This document shows positions 1 to 7,811 of a DNA stretch of 30,198 nucleotides, in pieces. Numbering within the stretch: the stretch's first letter is position 1; every line of letters starts with the position of its first letter. The notes under the pieces are model-generated. The model was not told the origin of the DNA and did not search any database. It saw only the letters and a program-made list of their open reading frames with translations. Source of the stretch: Candidatus Heimdallarchaeota archaeon (GTDB taxonomy: Archaea > Asgardarchaeota > Heimdallarchaeia > Heimdallarchaeales > Kariarchaeaceae). The translations under genes were made by a program, and so were the position numbers. The stretch is from the NCBI GenBank assembly GCA_015522385.1, contig WAMJ01000109.1:1-30198 (forward strand), in the 5' to 3' direction.

Positions 1-414
1 GCCGAAGCTCAACTTGAAGAATATAGCGAGGAATTTCCAGTTTCTAGACCACTAGGGTACTACTTACACCATGACCGTGGAAGCACAGGACGGCAGTTAT
101 GTCCTGTTTCTAGACCACTAGGGTACTACTTACACCTCCTGCACTGGTGACTCGGGCATTGCTCTTTCAAGTAAGTTTCTAGACCACTAGGGTACTACTT
201 ACACTGTTGTCTTTTATGTTGAACATCAGATAGCTCTTTCTCAAGCTCCTGTTTCTAGACCACTAGGGTACTACTTACACGAGATGCAGAATTATATGAG
301 AGGAGAGGGAAAGAGGAGTTTCTAGACCACTAGGGTACTACTTACACTATTCACTGGATAAGATCCGAGAGATAGGAGATCTAGGTTTCTAGACCACTAG
401 GGTACTACTTACAC
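1..414 (-). CRISPR. CRISPR array, leader-proximal end, at least 6 repeats
   Basis: Six identical 30-nt repeats lie at 40-69, 106-135, 175-204, 251-280, 318-347 and 385-414. On the + strand each starts GTTTCTAGACC and ends CTACTTACAC. The five complete spacers are 36, 39, 46, 37 and 37 nt, and bases 1-39 are probably another spacer cut by the window edge. Read on the minus strand the repeat ends CTAGAAAC, which resembles the ATTGAAAC-type 3' end that becomes the crRNA 5' handle in many type I and III systems. I therefore infer leftward transcription from a leader at 415 onward. All repeats are identical and none is degenerate, which fits the leader-proximal end. A short inverted repeat (CTAG-ACCA-CTAG) lies inside the repeat. 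No cas gene is visible in the window. Confidence 0.95.
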
Positions 415-520
415 AGGTATCCACAAGCCCTCTACTCCCCTCCTGTGGCTCCCTCAGAATCGTTCCTCCCTCTAACCTCCAAACCGTGACCTAGTTTATA
501 AAGGTACGACATTTCCCGAG
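415..520 (-). promoter_or_regulatory. putative CRISPR leader and promoter
   Basis: This stretch flanks the last repeat on the side from which the array should be transcribed. It has no ORF of its own, and it contains TTTATAAA at about 495-502, a symmetrical TATA-like box that could drive minus-strand transcription starting near 470. The direction is inferred from the repeat end, not measured. Confidence 0.45.
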
Positions 521-623
521 TTGAATCTGGCCCAATACTTGATGTACTTTTCGGCATGACAATTGCCAATTTGAGTTCTCTCTCTCTTTTTTGTGCATTC
601 GCTCGAAAGAGCTATAGCCCAGT

Positions 624-2003
624 ATGCCCGATTTAGGAAATATGAGAGAAGAAGTACTGTCGTGGCTCGACGGACAGCCCTACCTCCAAGAACTTATCGA
701 GTACGTGAACCTCCCGAGCCGTAGCCATCGACCGGAAGAGGTGCAGACCGCCTCCCGCTTCGCCATGGATCTCATGAAGAGGTCTGGTCTTCGGAACATT
801 CGGGCAATCCCTACGGAGGGCAATCCAGTGCTCTTCGGGGAGGTAGGATCGGGGGAGCGTAGCGTGCTCATCTACGGGCACTACGACGTGCAACCTGAGG
901 GCGATCCTGATCTCTGGGACTCCCCACCGTTCACTGCGGAGCTTCGTGGTGACAAGCTGTTCGGCAGGGGAACAGCGGACAATAAGGGGCAGCACTACGC
1001 CCATCTCCTGGCCCTCCGCTACCTCCGCGAGCACGATCCCGATGTCTACGAGAGTGTCCGGGTCAAGTTCATCCTTGACGGTGACGAGGAGCGGGGCTCC
1101 TTCACCCTGCCCTCTGTCCTCTCCTCGGATCCAGAGCTGTTTAGGGCGAACTTCGTCTATGCCTCGGATGGTCCCTCGCTAGTCACTGATCGGCCGACGA
1201 TCGTGGGTGCAGTCCGTGGAATCCTCGACTTCCAGCTTGTGGTCAGGAACTCGTCGACGGATCTGCACTCGGGGAACTTTGGTGGGATAGCCCGCTCGGC
1301 CACCCGAGACCTCGTCTCCCTGCTAGACTCCATGGTGGACCCCGACGGCAGGGTGCTCATTGACGGCTTCTACGACGATGTGGACGCACCGCAGGAGGTG
1401 GAGGTTCGTGCAATCGGGGACCTTCACCCCGTCGTCGAGCAGATAGTAGCTGAGCGGGGTATCACTCCCGCTCCCGTGATGGACGAGCTGAGTCACGCAT
1501 TCCAGAACCAGTTGTACCCCACGCTGAACATCAACGGTCTGAGAGCGGGAGGTGTCTACGGGGAGAGGCGGACGATCATCCCCACAGAGGCGATTGCATC
1601 TGTCGACTGCCGGTTGGTCCCCTCCATGGATCCCGAGCGTCTCATGCGCAGTATACGGGATCACGTCGAGAACTGGGGTGCGGACAGGGGGGTGAGTGTG
1701 GAGATCGACTTCGGCTCACCCATGAAGCCCACGAGGTCCTCGCTCTTGTCCGAGTGGAAGGACGTCGTCCAGCGTGCACTCACCATCGGATTCGGTGTGG
1801 ATCCAGTTCTTGTCCCCCGGTTGGGGGGCTCGCTCCCGCTTCAGTCATTCCCCGAGATCCTCGGGATGGACGTCGTGCTCGTCCCTTACGCCCTGCCGGA
1901 CGAGAACAACCATGCGCCGAACGAGAATCTCGACATCCCGTACTTCAGATCGGGCGTGGTCTCGACTGTTGCCCTGATCCGGTCCCTGTCCCGCGGCGAG
2001 TAG
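624..2003 (+). CDS. M20-family metallopeptidase (dipeptidase/deacylase type)
   Basis: This 459-residue protein belongs to the M20 di-zinc hydrolases (ArgE/DapE/CPG2/carnosinase group), which cleave peptides or N-acyl amino acids in the cytoplasm. The metal-binding pattern is complete: GHYDVQP with H86, the bridging Asp in GTADNKGQ (D119), the catalytic and metal Glu pair in DGDEERG (E155/E156), SDG with D182, and the late His in NNHAPNE (H430). The GHYDVQP and GRGTADNKGQ blocks are most like the carnosinase/CNDP branch. There is no signal peptide. The start is ATG 624; a second in-frame ATG at 642 is possible. The stop codon is TAG. The substrate cannot be deduced from sequence, and the next gene, downstream after 214 nt, gives no clue. 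Confidence 0.9.
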   Translation: MPDLGNMREEVLSWLDGQPYLQELIEYVNLPSRSHRPEEVQTASRFAMDLMKRSGLRNIRAIPTEGNPVLFGEVGSGERSVLIYGHYDVQPEGDPDLWDSPPFTAELRGDKLFGRGTADNKGQHYAHLLALRYLREHDPDVYESVRVKFILDGDEERGSFTLPSVLSSDPELFRANFVYASDGPSLVTDRPTIVGAVRGILDFQLVVRNSSTDLHSGNFGGIARSATRDLVSLLDSMVDPDGRVLIDGFYDDVDAPQEVEVRAIGDLHPVVEQIVAERGITPAPVMDELSHAFQNQLYPTLNINGLRAGGVYGERRTIIPTEAIASVDCRLVPSMDPERLMRSIRDHVENWGADRGVSVEIDFGSPMKPTRSSLLSEWKDVVQRALTIGFGVDPVLVPRLGGSLPLQSFPEILGMDVVLVPYALPDENNHAPNENLDIPYFRSGVVSTVALIRSLSRGE

Positions 2004-2217
2004 TTATCATTTCATCCGTTTTATTCTGTGTAGCTACTTTCCCAGTTGAGTTCTGTGCTGTTTGACTCTACACAATGAATCCCAGACCATACGATGGTCA
2101 TTTAACCTACATGATCATGAGACTGTCGAATACCATCTCACCCAATTCCCCGTCCCTAGATGTATCACTCTCAAGGACCTCCGTCAGACTTTAGAAGTGA
2201 GAGGAGAATCCAGTTCT

Positions 2218-2751
2218 GTGGAAACTTATATCACCCTCCTGCGGGGTATAAACGTCGGGGGCAAGAACAAGATTCCGATGGGTGATCTCAGGCAGACCTT
2301 CGAGAGGATAGGGATGGTCGACGTGACCACGTACATTAACACTGGAAACATCATCTACCGCACGGATTTATCCGCAGAGGAGCAGGAGCAGGTCATTCAC
2401 GACGCCATAGCTGGTGACTTTGGTCTTGACATCAGGGTTCTGATCAAGTCTAGGGAGGAGTTTAAGATGATTGCGGAATCAATACCTGCCGACTGGGCTA
2501 ACAACAAGGAGACGAAGAGCGAGGTCATGTTCCTGTGGGAGGACAGGGGTGATGTCCTGTCTGATCTTCCCGTTAGAGAGGGGGTGGACACGGTGAGGTA
2601 TGTACCCGGCGCGATTCTATGGAGTTTGGATCGAACGAAGCTTGGAAGAAGCGGACTGAAGAAGCTGGTGTCACGGCAACTTTATCGACAGATGACAATC
2701 AGGAATGTCAACACCACTCGAAAGCTGATGGAGATGCTCGACAGAACGTGA
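2218..2751 (+). CDS. DUF1697 family protein
   Basis: The family's hallmark N-terminus is LLRGINVGGKNKIPM (residues 7-21 from the start chosen here), followed by a DLRQTFE helix and TYINTGNIIY. I use GTG 2218 as the start. It gives 177 residues, the usual DUF1697 length, and GAGGAG at 2201-2206 is a well-placed ribosome binding site. The frame is open back to ATG 2062, but the extra 52 residues do not resemble the family. The function of DUF1697 is not established; it is a small alpha/beta cytoplasmic protein. The gene stands alone between the peptidase and a convergent pair on the other strand. Confidence 0.85.
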   Translation: METYITLLRGINVGGKNKIPMGDLRQTFERIGMVDVTTYINTGNIIYRTDLSAEEQEQVIHDAIAGDFGLDIRVLIKSREEFKMIAESIPADWANNKETKSEVMFLWEDRGDVLSDLPVREGVDTVRYVPGAILWSLDRTKLGRSGLKKLVSRQLYRQMTIRNVNTTRKLMEMLDRT

Positions 2752-2835
2752 TCCATTACTCTGACATGTATGTATGAACCTTGTGATCTACCAGAGTTCA
2801 GAAGTGACCTTTGTATGTGAACGAATATTTATCTC

Positions 2836-3441
2836 TTATTCTCTCAGAAGTTCTATTAATTGTCTACAGTTATCCGTGCCCAATTGATCTAGATAATCCA
2901 GTAATTGTTCCTTCACGTTAAGCAATTGAAGTGCCTGTTCCAGTAGATTCAGATCTAAATCCTCAATGTTCATCATATCAATGATCGAGGAGATATCTTC
3001 CAGATCCTGATCCGATCGGAAACCGTCAGAGATTTTTATTGCAATTAAGCTCTCAACGGAGGAGATGGGAACCTCCACGTTATTTAACATGACATATCTT
3101 CGGCTCTCGAAGGTAAATCTGTCAAACTGAGTATTTACTCTCTTGATATCCAGCCTGTATACCCATGTCTTCGTGTCAAAGCCTGAAACATGGATGTTTT
3201 CCGTCATACACTCTGTAATATCCTCTAAAGAAATGGAGATGTCATTCTCATTGAAGCATTCTACAAGGGCTTCTAGGTTTTCAGTCCCATCTTCAATTAG
3301 TAACATAAGGTCGATATCTTGGGTTGCTCTCAGATTTCCATAATATGGCACAATCGCTCCACCCACGACGACAAAAGGAATATTGTTATTTACCAAGCAC
3401 TTGACTGCTCTCGAAAACAAGTCATCGTAACCGCTTGCCAT
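2836..3441 (-). CDS. nucleotidyltransferase-fold protein (AbiEii/MNT-like)
   Basis: A 201-residue protein with a nucleotidyltransferase core: VVVGGAIVPYYG (about 25-35) and then RATQDIDLML (about 38-47), where D42 and D44 are the expected metal-binding pair after the GG motif. This GG...R.T.DIDL pattern is typical of small MNT/AbiEii/DUF6036-like nucleotidyltransferases, many of which are toxins or antitoxins that AMPylate or pyrimidinylate a partner. The C-terminal half (about 95-201) is helical and unrecognised. The start codon lies inside the end of the upstream 77-residue gene (20-nt overlap), so the two are probably co-translated. A nucleotidyltransferase call is fairly secure; a toxin-antitoxin role is inference from the pairing. 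Confidence 0.75.
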   Translation of the reverse strand: MASGYDDLFSRAVKCLVNNNIPFVVVGGAIVPYYGNLRATQDIDLMLLIEDGTENLEALVECFNENDISISLEDITECMTENIHVSGFDTKTWVYRLDIKRVNTQFDRFTFESRRYVMLNNVEVPISSVESLIAIKISDGFRSDQDLEDISSIIDMMNIEDLDLNLLEQALQLLNVKEQLLDYLDQLGTDNCRQLIELLRE

Positions 3442-3655
3442 GTCTCCTCAAAGCCTCCTGTTTGATAAGTTCAGTAATCTCCTCATCAGACAACTCTGGA
3501 TACCTATCCTGAAAGCCCTGTATGTAGCTCTTGTAAGTGGCATCTTGAAACTCGAAGAAATGCCTCCATCTCACCTCATTGGGTACTTTACGCAGGTGGG
3601 CAGCATGCTTTGCAATCTGTTGCAACCTCACCCTCTGCCGCTTTGTTAGATCCAT
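3422..3655 (-). CDS. small basic protein paired with nucleotidyltransferase
   Basis: A 77-residue highly charged protein (starts MDLTKRQRVRLQQIAKHAAH, ends RRHGKRLR) with no family I recognise. It is upstream of, and overlaps by 20 nt, the nucleotidyltransferase gene, the arrangement seen in two-gene toxin-antitoxin modules. It has no membrane segment or signal peptide. The start is ATG 3655; TTAATAAC about 25-30 nt upstream (near 3680-3687 on the minus strand) is a weak TATA candidate. The strong overlap and the coding-like composition argue that it is real. Whether it is the partner, antitoxin or RNA/DNA binder of the nucleotidyltransferase is unknown. Confidence 0.6.
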   Translation of the reverse strand: MDLTKRQRVRLQQIAKHAAHLRKVPNEVRWRHFFEFQDATYKSYIQGFQDRYPELSDEEITELIKQEALRRHGKRLR

Positions 3656-3801
3656 ACTATATTTACGTCAAACGAGTTATTAAGCCATCCCATGGAAGAG
3701 GAGAATCGATTATTATGGACTATGCCCTCTTCAAATTACTTCATGTGTCGAGTTAAGAATCCCGTGATCCACTGGAGGCACTTGATGGTCTCTGTAGAGA
3801 A

Positions 3802-4194
3802 TTAAAAGATGGCATTGGTCAGGATCGCTCTGAGATGGGGCACAGCGTCCCTGATTGTCTTCAGCGTCAGACCGACAGCGGTAAGCTCTTGAGAGCTTCC
3901 GATAAGGATGTGGTCCCCTGCGGTGGCGAGAATGGTGAAGCCATTGGATCCCCTGATCATCACGTCGTTGAGGTGGCCATGCTGCAGCTTGTCGATGACA
4001 TTTTCCCCCGTGGATGCGATTGCCGCTGAGATGGCGGACAGCAGGTCGGCATCGGCACCCGCGCCCGCGAAGAAAGCGAGGGAGATACCCTCACGGGTCA
4101 CGATTCCCAGCGCTTCAAGGTCGCACTGCCGCGAGATATCGGTCAATAATTTCACCAGTTCCTGCTTCTGCCTCTCGGATATATCTATGCTCAT
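3802..4194 (-). CDS. Roadblock/LC7 domain protein
   Basis: A protein of about 130 residues with the Roadblock/LC7 (longin-like) fold: an N-terminal helix, a strand GIVTREGISLAFF, the helix ADLLSAISAAIAS, then strands DVMIRGSNGFTILATAG and HILIGSS and a final helix. Such proteins are abundant in Asgard archaea and in other organisms partner with small GTPases, often regulating them; no GTPase gene is visible here. I prefer the start at 4194 (MSIDISERQ). It gives the normal domain length and has TTTATTA about 30-40 nt upstream, whereas the in-frame ATG at 4254 adds 20 residues unlike the family. The gene follows the LanC-like pseudogene, which ends 66 nt upstream on the same strand. Confidence 0.8.
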   Translation of the reverse strand: MSIDISERQKQELVKLLTDISRQCDLEALGIVTREGISLAFFAGAGADADLLSAISAAIASTGENVIDKLQHGHLNDVMIRGSNGFTILATAGDHILIGSSQELTAVGLTLKTIRDAVPHLRAILTNAIF

Positions 4195-4259
4195 TAGAAT
4201 CCTTTGGGACGATGCAGGTAATAAAGATGACTTCTCGAAGATTGAGGAATCCACAAGCT

Positions 4260-4962
4260 CTACTGATCCACCCGAATCTCACGGTGCGGGATGGCGAGCA
4301 CTGCGATGAAGCGGATTATTCCGAGGTACAGTCCCTGAGGAAGGATGCAACTCCTGCAACACCATGCCACCTACCGAGGTAGACTCCTGATGTCGAGTCA
4401 GATGCGTACCTGTACCAGAAAGCACCGTCGGTGTTGGTCTGCTTGCCGAGTCCAACCATGTGTACAAGCCCATCGCAACGTCCCTGAAGGTCGAGTTATG
4501 GGACAGCCTGTAGGCCTCCAAGAAGACCGCTCCAATACCATGTGACCCCTTGGACCACCTCGTAGATAACTTGTCAGGTCCCTGCCCGTAGTCCTCGTTC
4601 CATGCGTATCCCGTCGTGTCGTATGCAACATTGATGAGGTAGTTGAGCGCTCTCATAGCGTAGTCGGCATAGGTGGAATTGTGCTCTGTAGACAGGTATG
4701 ATGCGATCCCGGCAACTCCCTCATAGTACGGGAGGTGCACCGTGGTCGTCGACGGGTCGTTGTTCTCGTCGTAGGTCTTGTACCAGTAGTAACCAGACTC
4801 GTTCTCAGAGGCTATGGTCACTATCCAGTCTCCCGCACCCGTAGCGTGCTTCAGCGGGATCATCGTCTCCTCGTTGTTCAGTCCCTTGAAGGGGGAGGAT
4901 CGCACCTTCTCCTCGTAGACATCCAAGAGGAAGTTACCGATGGATGCAGCACCTTTGATCAT
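4260..4962 (-). pseudogene. LanC-like protein, frameshifted
   Basis: The open frame from 4962 encodes a (alpha/alpha) barrel-like protein resembling the lanthionine synthetase C superfamily, with repeats YYEGVAGIASYL (about 79-90) and WSKGSHGIGAVFLEAYRL (about 135-152). The open frame ends at 4279 with an unrelated tail. By eye the reading resumes in a second frame from about 4440 (DGAFWYRYASDST, then GRWHGVAGVASFLRD, clearly a third LanC-like repeat). It shifts again near 4333 into LYLGIIRFIAVLA and ends at a TAG at 4260-4262. Two small indels therefore break one gene. An in-frame TAG also lies just upstream of ATG 4962, so the N-terminus may be lost too. Intact LanC-like proteins are far longer. 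No lantibiotic genes are nearby, so the ancestral function is open. Confidence 0.7.
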
Positions 4963-5070
4963 GGAGTGCCAGACATCACAACGACAAGTGACTGACTACG
5001 ACCGAGATAAATCTAAACTATTATATGCAGTGGGAACTTCGGTCGATACAGGAGAATGTTCTCCACTTAA

Positions 5071-5144
5071 GAGTGGATAGTGAAGCTTGGTATCATGCTT
5101 GGTTTGGGTCCAAGTGATCGGGGGTTCGAATCCCTCTCCGCTCA
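5071..5144 (+). tRNA. tRNA-Pro (TGG)
   Basis: A cloverleaf can be folded by hand. Acceptor GAGTGGA pairs with TCCGCTC (one G-U). Anticodon stem CTTGG/CCAAG closes the loop TTTGGGT with anticodon TGG. T-arm GGGGG/CCCTC closes TTCGAAT. Discriminator A is at 5144 and no intron is present. Confidence 0.95.
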
Positions 5145-5408
5145 TGTGTTTTATATTGGGGTTTGTATGGCTATATGTCCATTTTTACTACTTTTGAGTG
5201 ACCACAATGGGTAGGGTGGTCTACAAAAATATGAACTGAGCGGAAAAAGTACGAACTAACCCCTCGAATAGTGTGGTGAGTAGCTCTTCCTATACAGAAT
5301 GATGGAAATTGACTTAATTTCTTGACTGACAATTCTATTAATGGAGTTATTGATACTTCCACGGTTCAAGCTTCTAGAAGTCATGGAGTCACTGGTTATT
5401 TTACACAC

Positions 5409-5924
5409 TTATCTACGTTCGATGTTGATGATGTCTCCGATGGTTGTCTTCTTGCTTCCTGAGGTACTGAAGAACTCGGGATCGATCTCGGTTTCCTCCA
5501 TAAGGGATATATTCAGTTCCCTTTCCAGCTTCTTGACGTCAGAGTCTGTGGGGGTGATCTTCCCGGTCTCGATTGATGCGATTAGGGAGTGGGATATTCC
5601 AGTCTGCTTTGCCAGTTGCATCTGTGTCATCTTCTTTCTGTTCCTAGCATTTCTGACGATCTCTGCGTAGTTGTCGACGAGTGACTTCTGTGCTTTCTGT
5701 GGCTTGTTGAATTTCCGTGGAGCTATCTTTACCTTCTGAGGTGTGCTCCTTTTCCGGACGGGCATTGCACGGGCAGTTGGTTGCTTTGGTCTTTCGACCT
5801 CCTTCCCGAACTGCCTACACGCTGTGCAGACGTTTAGGAGGGCTCCTTCAACCTTGATGACGATGGGTTCGCCGTAGATGGTCTTACCGCAGAATTCACA
5901 TTCAATTGTTTGCTTTTTCTTCAT
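5409..5924 (-). CDS. mbf1: archaeal MBF1 (zinc ribbon plus HTH)
   Basis: A 171-residue orthologue of multiprotein bridging factor 1. The N-terminal zinc ribbon has ECEFCGK (C9, C12) and VCTACR (C33, C36); a basic linker (about 45-82) follows; then comes a cro/C1-type helix-turn-helix (about 85-140) with MTQMQLAKQTGISHSLIASIE. This zinc ribbon-HTH layout is the archaeal form. In eukaryotes MBF1 bridges activators to TBP; in archaea it has been linked to translation and ribosome association. The neighbours here, aRF1 and eS27, suit an information-processing context. The start is ATG 5924, divergent from aRF1 with about 200 nt between them. The stop codon is TAA. Confidence 0.93.
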   Translation of the reverse strand: MKKKQTIECEFCGKTIYGEPIVIKVEGALLNVCTACRQFGKEVERPKQPTARAMPVRKRSTPQKVKIAPRKFNKPQKAQKSLVDNYAEIVRNARNRKKMTQMQLAKQTGISHSLIASIETGKITPTDSDVKKLERELNISLMEETEIDPEFFSTSGSKKTTIGDIINIERR

Positions 5925-6095
5925 GCTGTATTATCTGTGCACACCATACTAAAAAAACAGTTTGTTGGCTCTAACAGTGGGATAATCGATGTGCCATACT
6001 GCCGGGACTCTATGTATAATACCTATTTTGTGGTCTTCTGTGTCTCTGTGAGCCATGTGCAGTGTGGAATTTCTAGACGTTTCCGAACAGAACTG

Positions 6096-6104
6096 AATTA
6101 AAGT
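6096..6104 (+). promoter_or_regulatory. TATA box of the aRF1 gene
   Basis: AATTAAAGT lies about 26-34 nt before ATG 6130, where an archaeal TATA box should be for a leaderless or very short-leader mRNA. It is chosen by position and AT-richness only. Confidence 0.4.
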
Positions 6105-6129
6105 ACAAAGCACACGGGGCACTGAGCAC

Positions 6130-7389
6130 ATGAGCAAGGAGACCAAGCGATCGTCGCTCGAACGGTACCACCTCAAGCAGATCCTCAAGCAGCTTGAGCG
6201 CAAGCGATCGCCAAATAACAGCACATCACTCATCACCCTCTACATCCCGCCCAAGACGCAGCTCTCAGAGTTTGCCAACCTGCTCAGGAACGAGTACGGT
6301 ACGGCGTCGAACATCAAGGACAAGAAGACTGGGAAGGCAGTCATGGATGCCATTCAGAGTATTCTTGCCCGGATGCCGACCTATACTAACAGCGAGAACG
6401 GGCTTGTGATTTTTGCGGGGATAACCGACGACAAGGGTAAGATGGAGAACTACGCTATACACCCTCCGGAGCCTGTGGGTGTGAAGACCTACAGGTGCGA
6501 GAGCTACTTTGACGTCGGGCACCTCAAGGACATGCTTGATCACAAGGACACGATCGGGGTGCTTGCCATCGACAGGGGTGGAGCTACCTTCGCCATTATC
6601 CGTGGGAATGAGCTAAAGATCATCGAGGACAGGGACTCGTTCGTCCCGAGCAAGCACGGTCGAGGAGGTCAGTCGGCCCAGCGTATCGAGCGAGGTATCG
6701 AGATCATGGCCCAGGAGTTCTACGGGAAGATGGCTGTGTTGGCCAACAAGATCTTTCTCGAAGAGTACGATGTGCGGTTCATCCTCGTTGGCGGTCCCGC
6801 TATGAGCAAGGACCAGTTCCTCGAGCATAAGGTGTTAGACTACCGGTTGAAGGAGAAGATCTACAAGGTCTATGACATCGGTTATACTGGTGAGCCTGGT
6901 ATCCGCGAGATACTGGACAAGGCCAAGGAGGACATCGGTGAGATCGAACTGATCCGTGAGAAGAAGCTCATGGACGAGTTTGCCAAGAGATTGGCCAAGG
7001 ACAGCGGCAAGGTGACCTACGGTGAAGACGCGGTCCGTAAGGCTCTGCAGATGGCCGCAGTGGAGACGGTGCTCTTTAGTGAGGAGGTCGAGAAACGCTT
7101 CTACTACATCGAGTGCAAGAACTGCGGGAAGAAGGGTAGGGAAAGTGTGGAGCACGAGGACATCATCGATTTCCCCTACAAGCTCCGCAACCTTAAGTGT
7201 CCAGAGTGCGGTAAGGAGGGGACCTTTGAGATCACTTCTGAGATCGATCTCATCGACGAGTTCGAGGAGATGGCGAACGCAACTGGAGCTGAGATAGAGG
7301 TCATCGGTGTGGGGCACGAGATGGGTGCAATGCTTGCAAAATCTTTCACGGGTATAGCAGCCCTGTTGCGGTACAACGTGGATCTGTGA
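6130..7389 (+). CDS. prf1: peptide chain release factor aRF1 (NIKD variant)
   Basis: A 419-residue class I release factor, the archaeal counterpart of eRF1, which reads all three stop codons and triggers peptidyl-tRNA hydrolysis. Domain 1 carries TASNIKD (residues 58-64) where most members have NIKS, and the YxCxxxF-type box YRCESYF (121-127). Domain 2 has the universal GGQ in GRGGQSAQR (179-181). Domain 3 has the mini-domain zinc ribbon C329/C332 and C357/C360. Length is normal. The Lys of NIKS is kept (K63), but the following Ser is Asp. The genes around it end with TAA, TAG and TGA, so all three seem to work as stops. It is divergent from MBF1 and convergent with eS27. Confidence 0.96.
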   Translation: MSKETKRSSLERYHLKQILKQLERKRSPNNSTSLITLYIPPKTQLSEFANLLRNEYGTASNIKDKKTGKAVMDAIQSILARMPTYTNSENGLVIFAGITDDKGKMENYAIHPPEPVGVKTYRCESYFDVGHLKDMLDHKDTIGVLAIDRGGATFAIIRGNELKIIEDRDSFVPSKHGRGGQSAQRIERGIEIMAQEFYGKMAVLANKIFLEEYDVRFILVGGPAMSKDQFLEHKVLDYRLKEKIYKVYDIGYTGEPGIREILDKAKEDIGEIELIREKKLMDEFAKRLAKDSGKVTYGEDAVRKALQMAAVETVLFSEEVEKRFYYIECKNCGKKGRESVEHEDIIDFPYKLRNLKCPECGKEGTFEITSEIDLIDEFEEMANATGAEIEVIGVGHEMGAMLAKSFTGIAALLRYNVDL

Positions 7390-7520
7390 TCGGAGAACCT
7401 GCTACTGGTTCATGAAAATTTGAATATTCTCCATGATTTGTGAAAATAATATAGATGCAATGTTATGGTCAAGCTGAAGTAGTGAGTAGGTGATCTGAGG
7501 GTAAATTATGGACGTTGGGA

Positions 7521-7739
7521 TTATTCCTCGGTCTCAACAGGCTGTCCTGCGAATCCCAGAACCTCTCCGATGATCTCTGCCTTCCCGCCTTGGGGTTTGG
7601 CGATGACCTCTCCACACTCCTTGCACACTACGGTGTTCTTGGCGTGGGCGAAGACGATGGTCTCTGCCTCGCACTCCTCCGCTGGGCACCTGACGACGAT
7701 GTAACTTCTCTTTAATTTCTCTTCTTGGCTCATTTTCAT
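7521..7739 (-). CDS. rps27e: ribosomal protein eS27
   Basis: A 72-residue small-subunit zinc-ribbon protein. The family pattern is clear: YIVVRCPAEECEAETIVF, TVVCKECGEVI and the conserved PQGGKAEI. The first zinc knuckle is CPAEEC instead of the usual CPxC, a two-residue insertion that keeps the second Cys at its normal distance from the IVF strand. The start is ATG 7739, with an alternative at the third codon. An A/T-rich CTTTTTTAAG lies about 30-40 nt upstream and could be its TATA box. The usual archaeal partner eL42 (L44e) is not next to it. Confidence 0.92.
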   Translation of the reverse strand: MKMSQEEKLKRSYIVVRCPAEECEAETIVFAHAKNTVVCKECGEVIAKPQGGKAEIIGEVLGFAGQPVETEE

Positions 7740-7811
7740 GGTGATCTATATGACAAGCGGAGGCTCCTTAAAAAAGTCTTAAGTTATCGCGCACTGGTTG
7801 GAAAATCATGA

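Noticed and set aside
2062..2217. N-terminal extension of the DUF1697 protein from ATG 2062
   Set aside because: The extra 52 residues do not fit the family, and GTG 2218 has a good ribosome binding site and restores normal length.
4195..4254. Longer start for the Roadblock protein at ATG 4254
   Set aside because: Adds 20 residues outside the domain and lies almost at the end of the upstream pseudogene; the 4194 start has a TATA-like box at the right distance.
5171..5362. 63-codon minus-strand ORF after tRNA-Pro
   Set aside because: No promoter, ribosome binding site or protein-like pattern; the gap 5145-5408 shows nothing else that I can support.
6068..6082. TTTCTAGAC match to the CRISPR repeat start, near 6070
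   Set aside because: Only nine bases match and no repeat context follows; it is chance.
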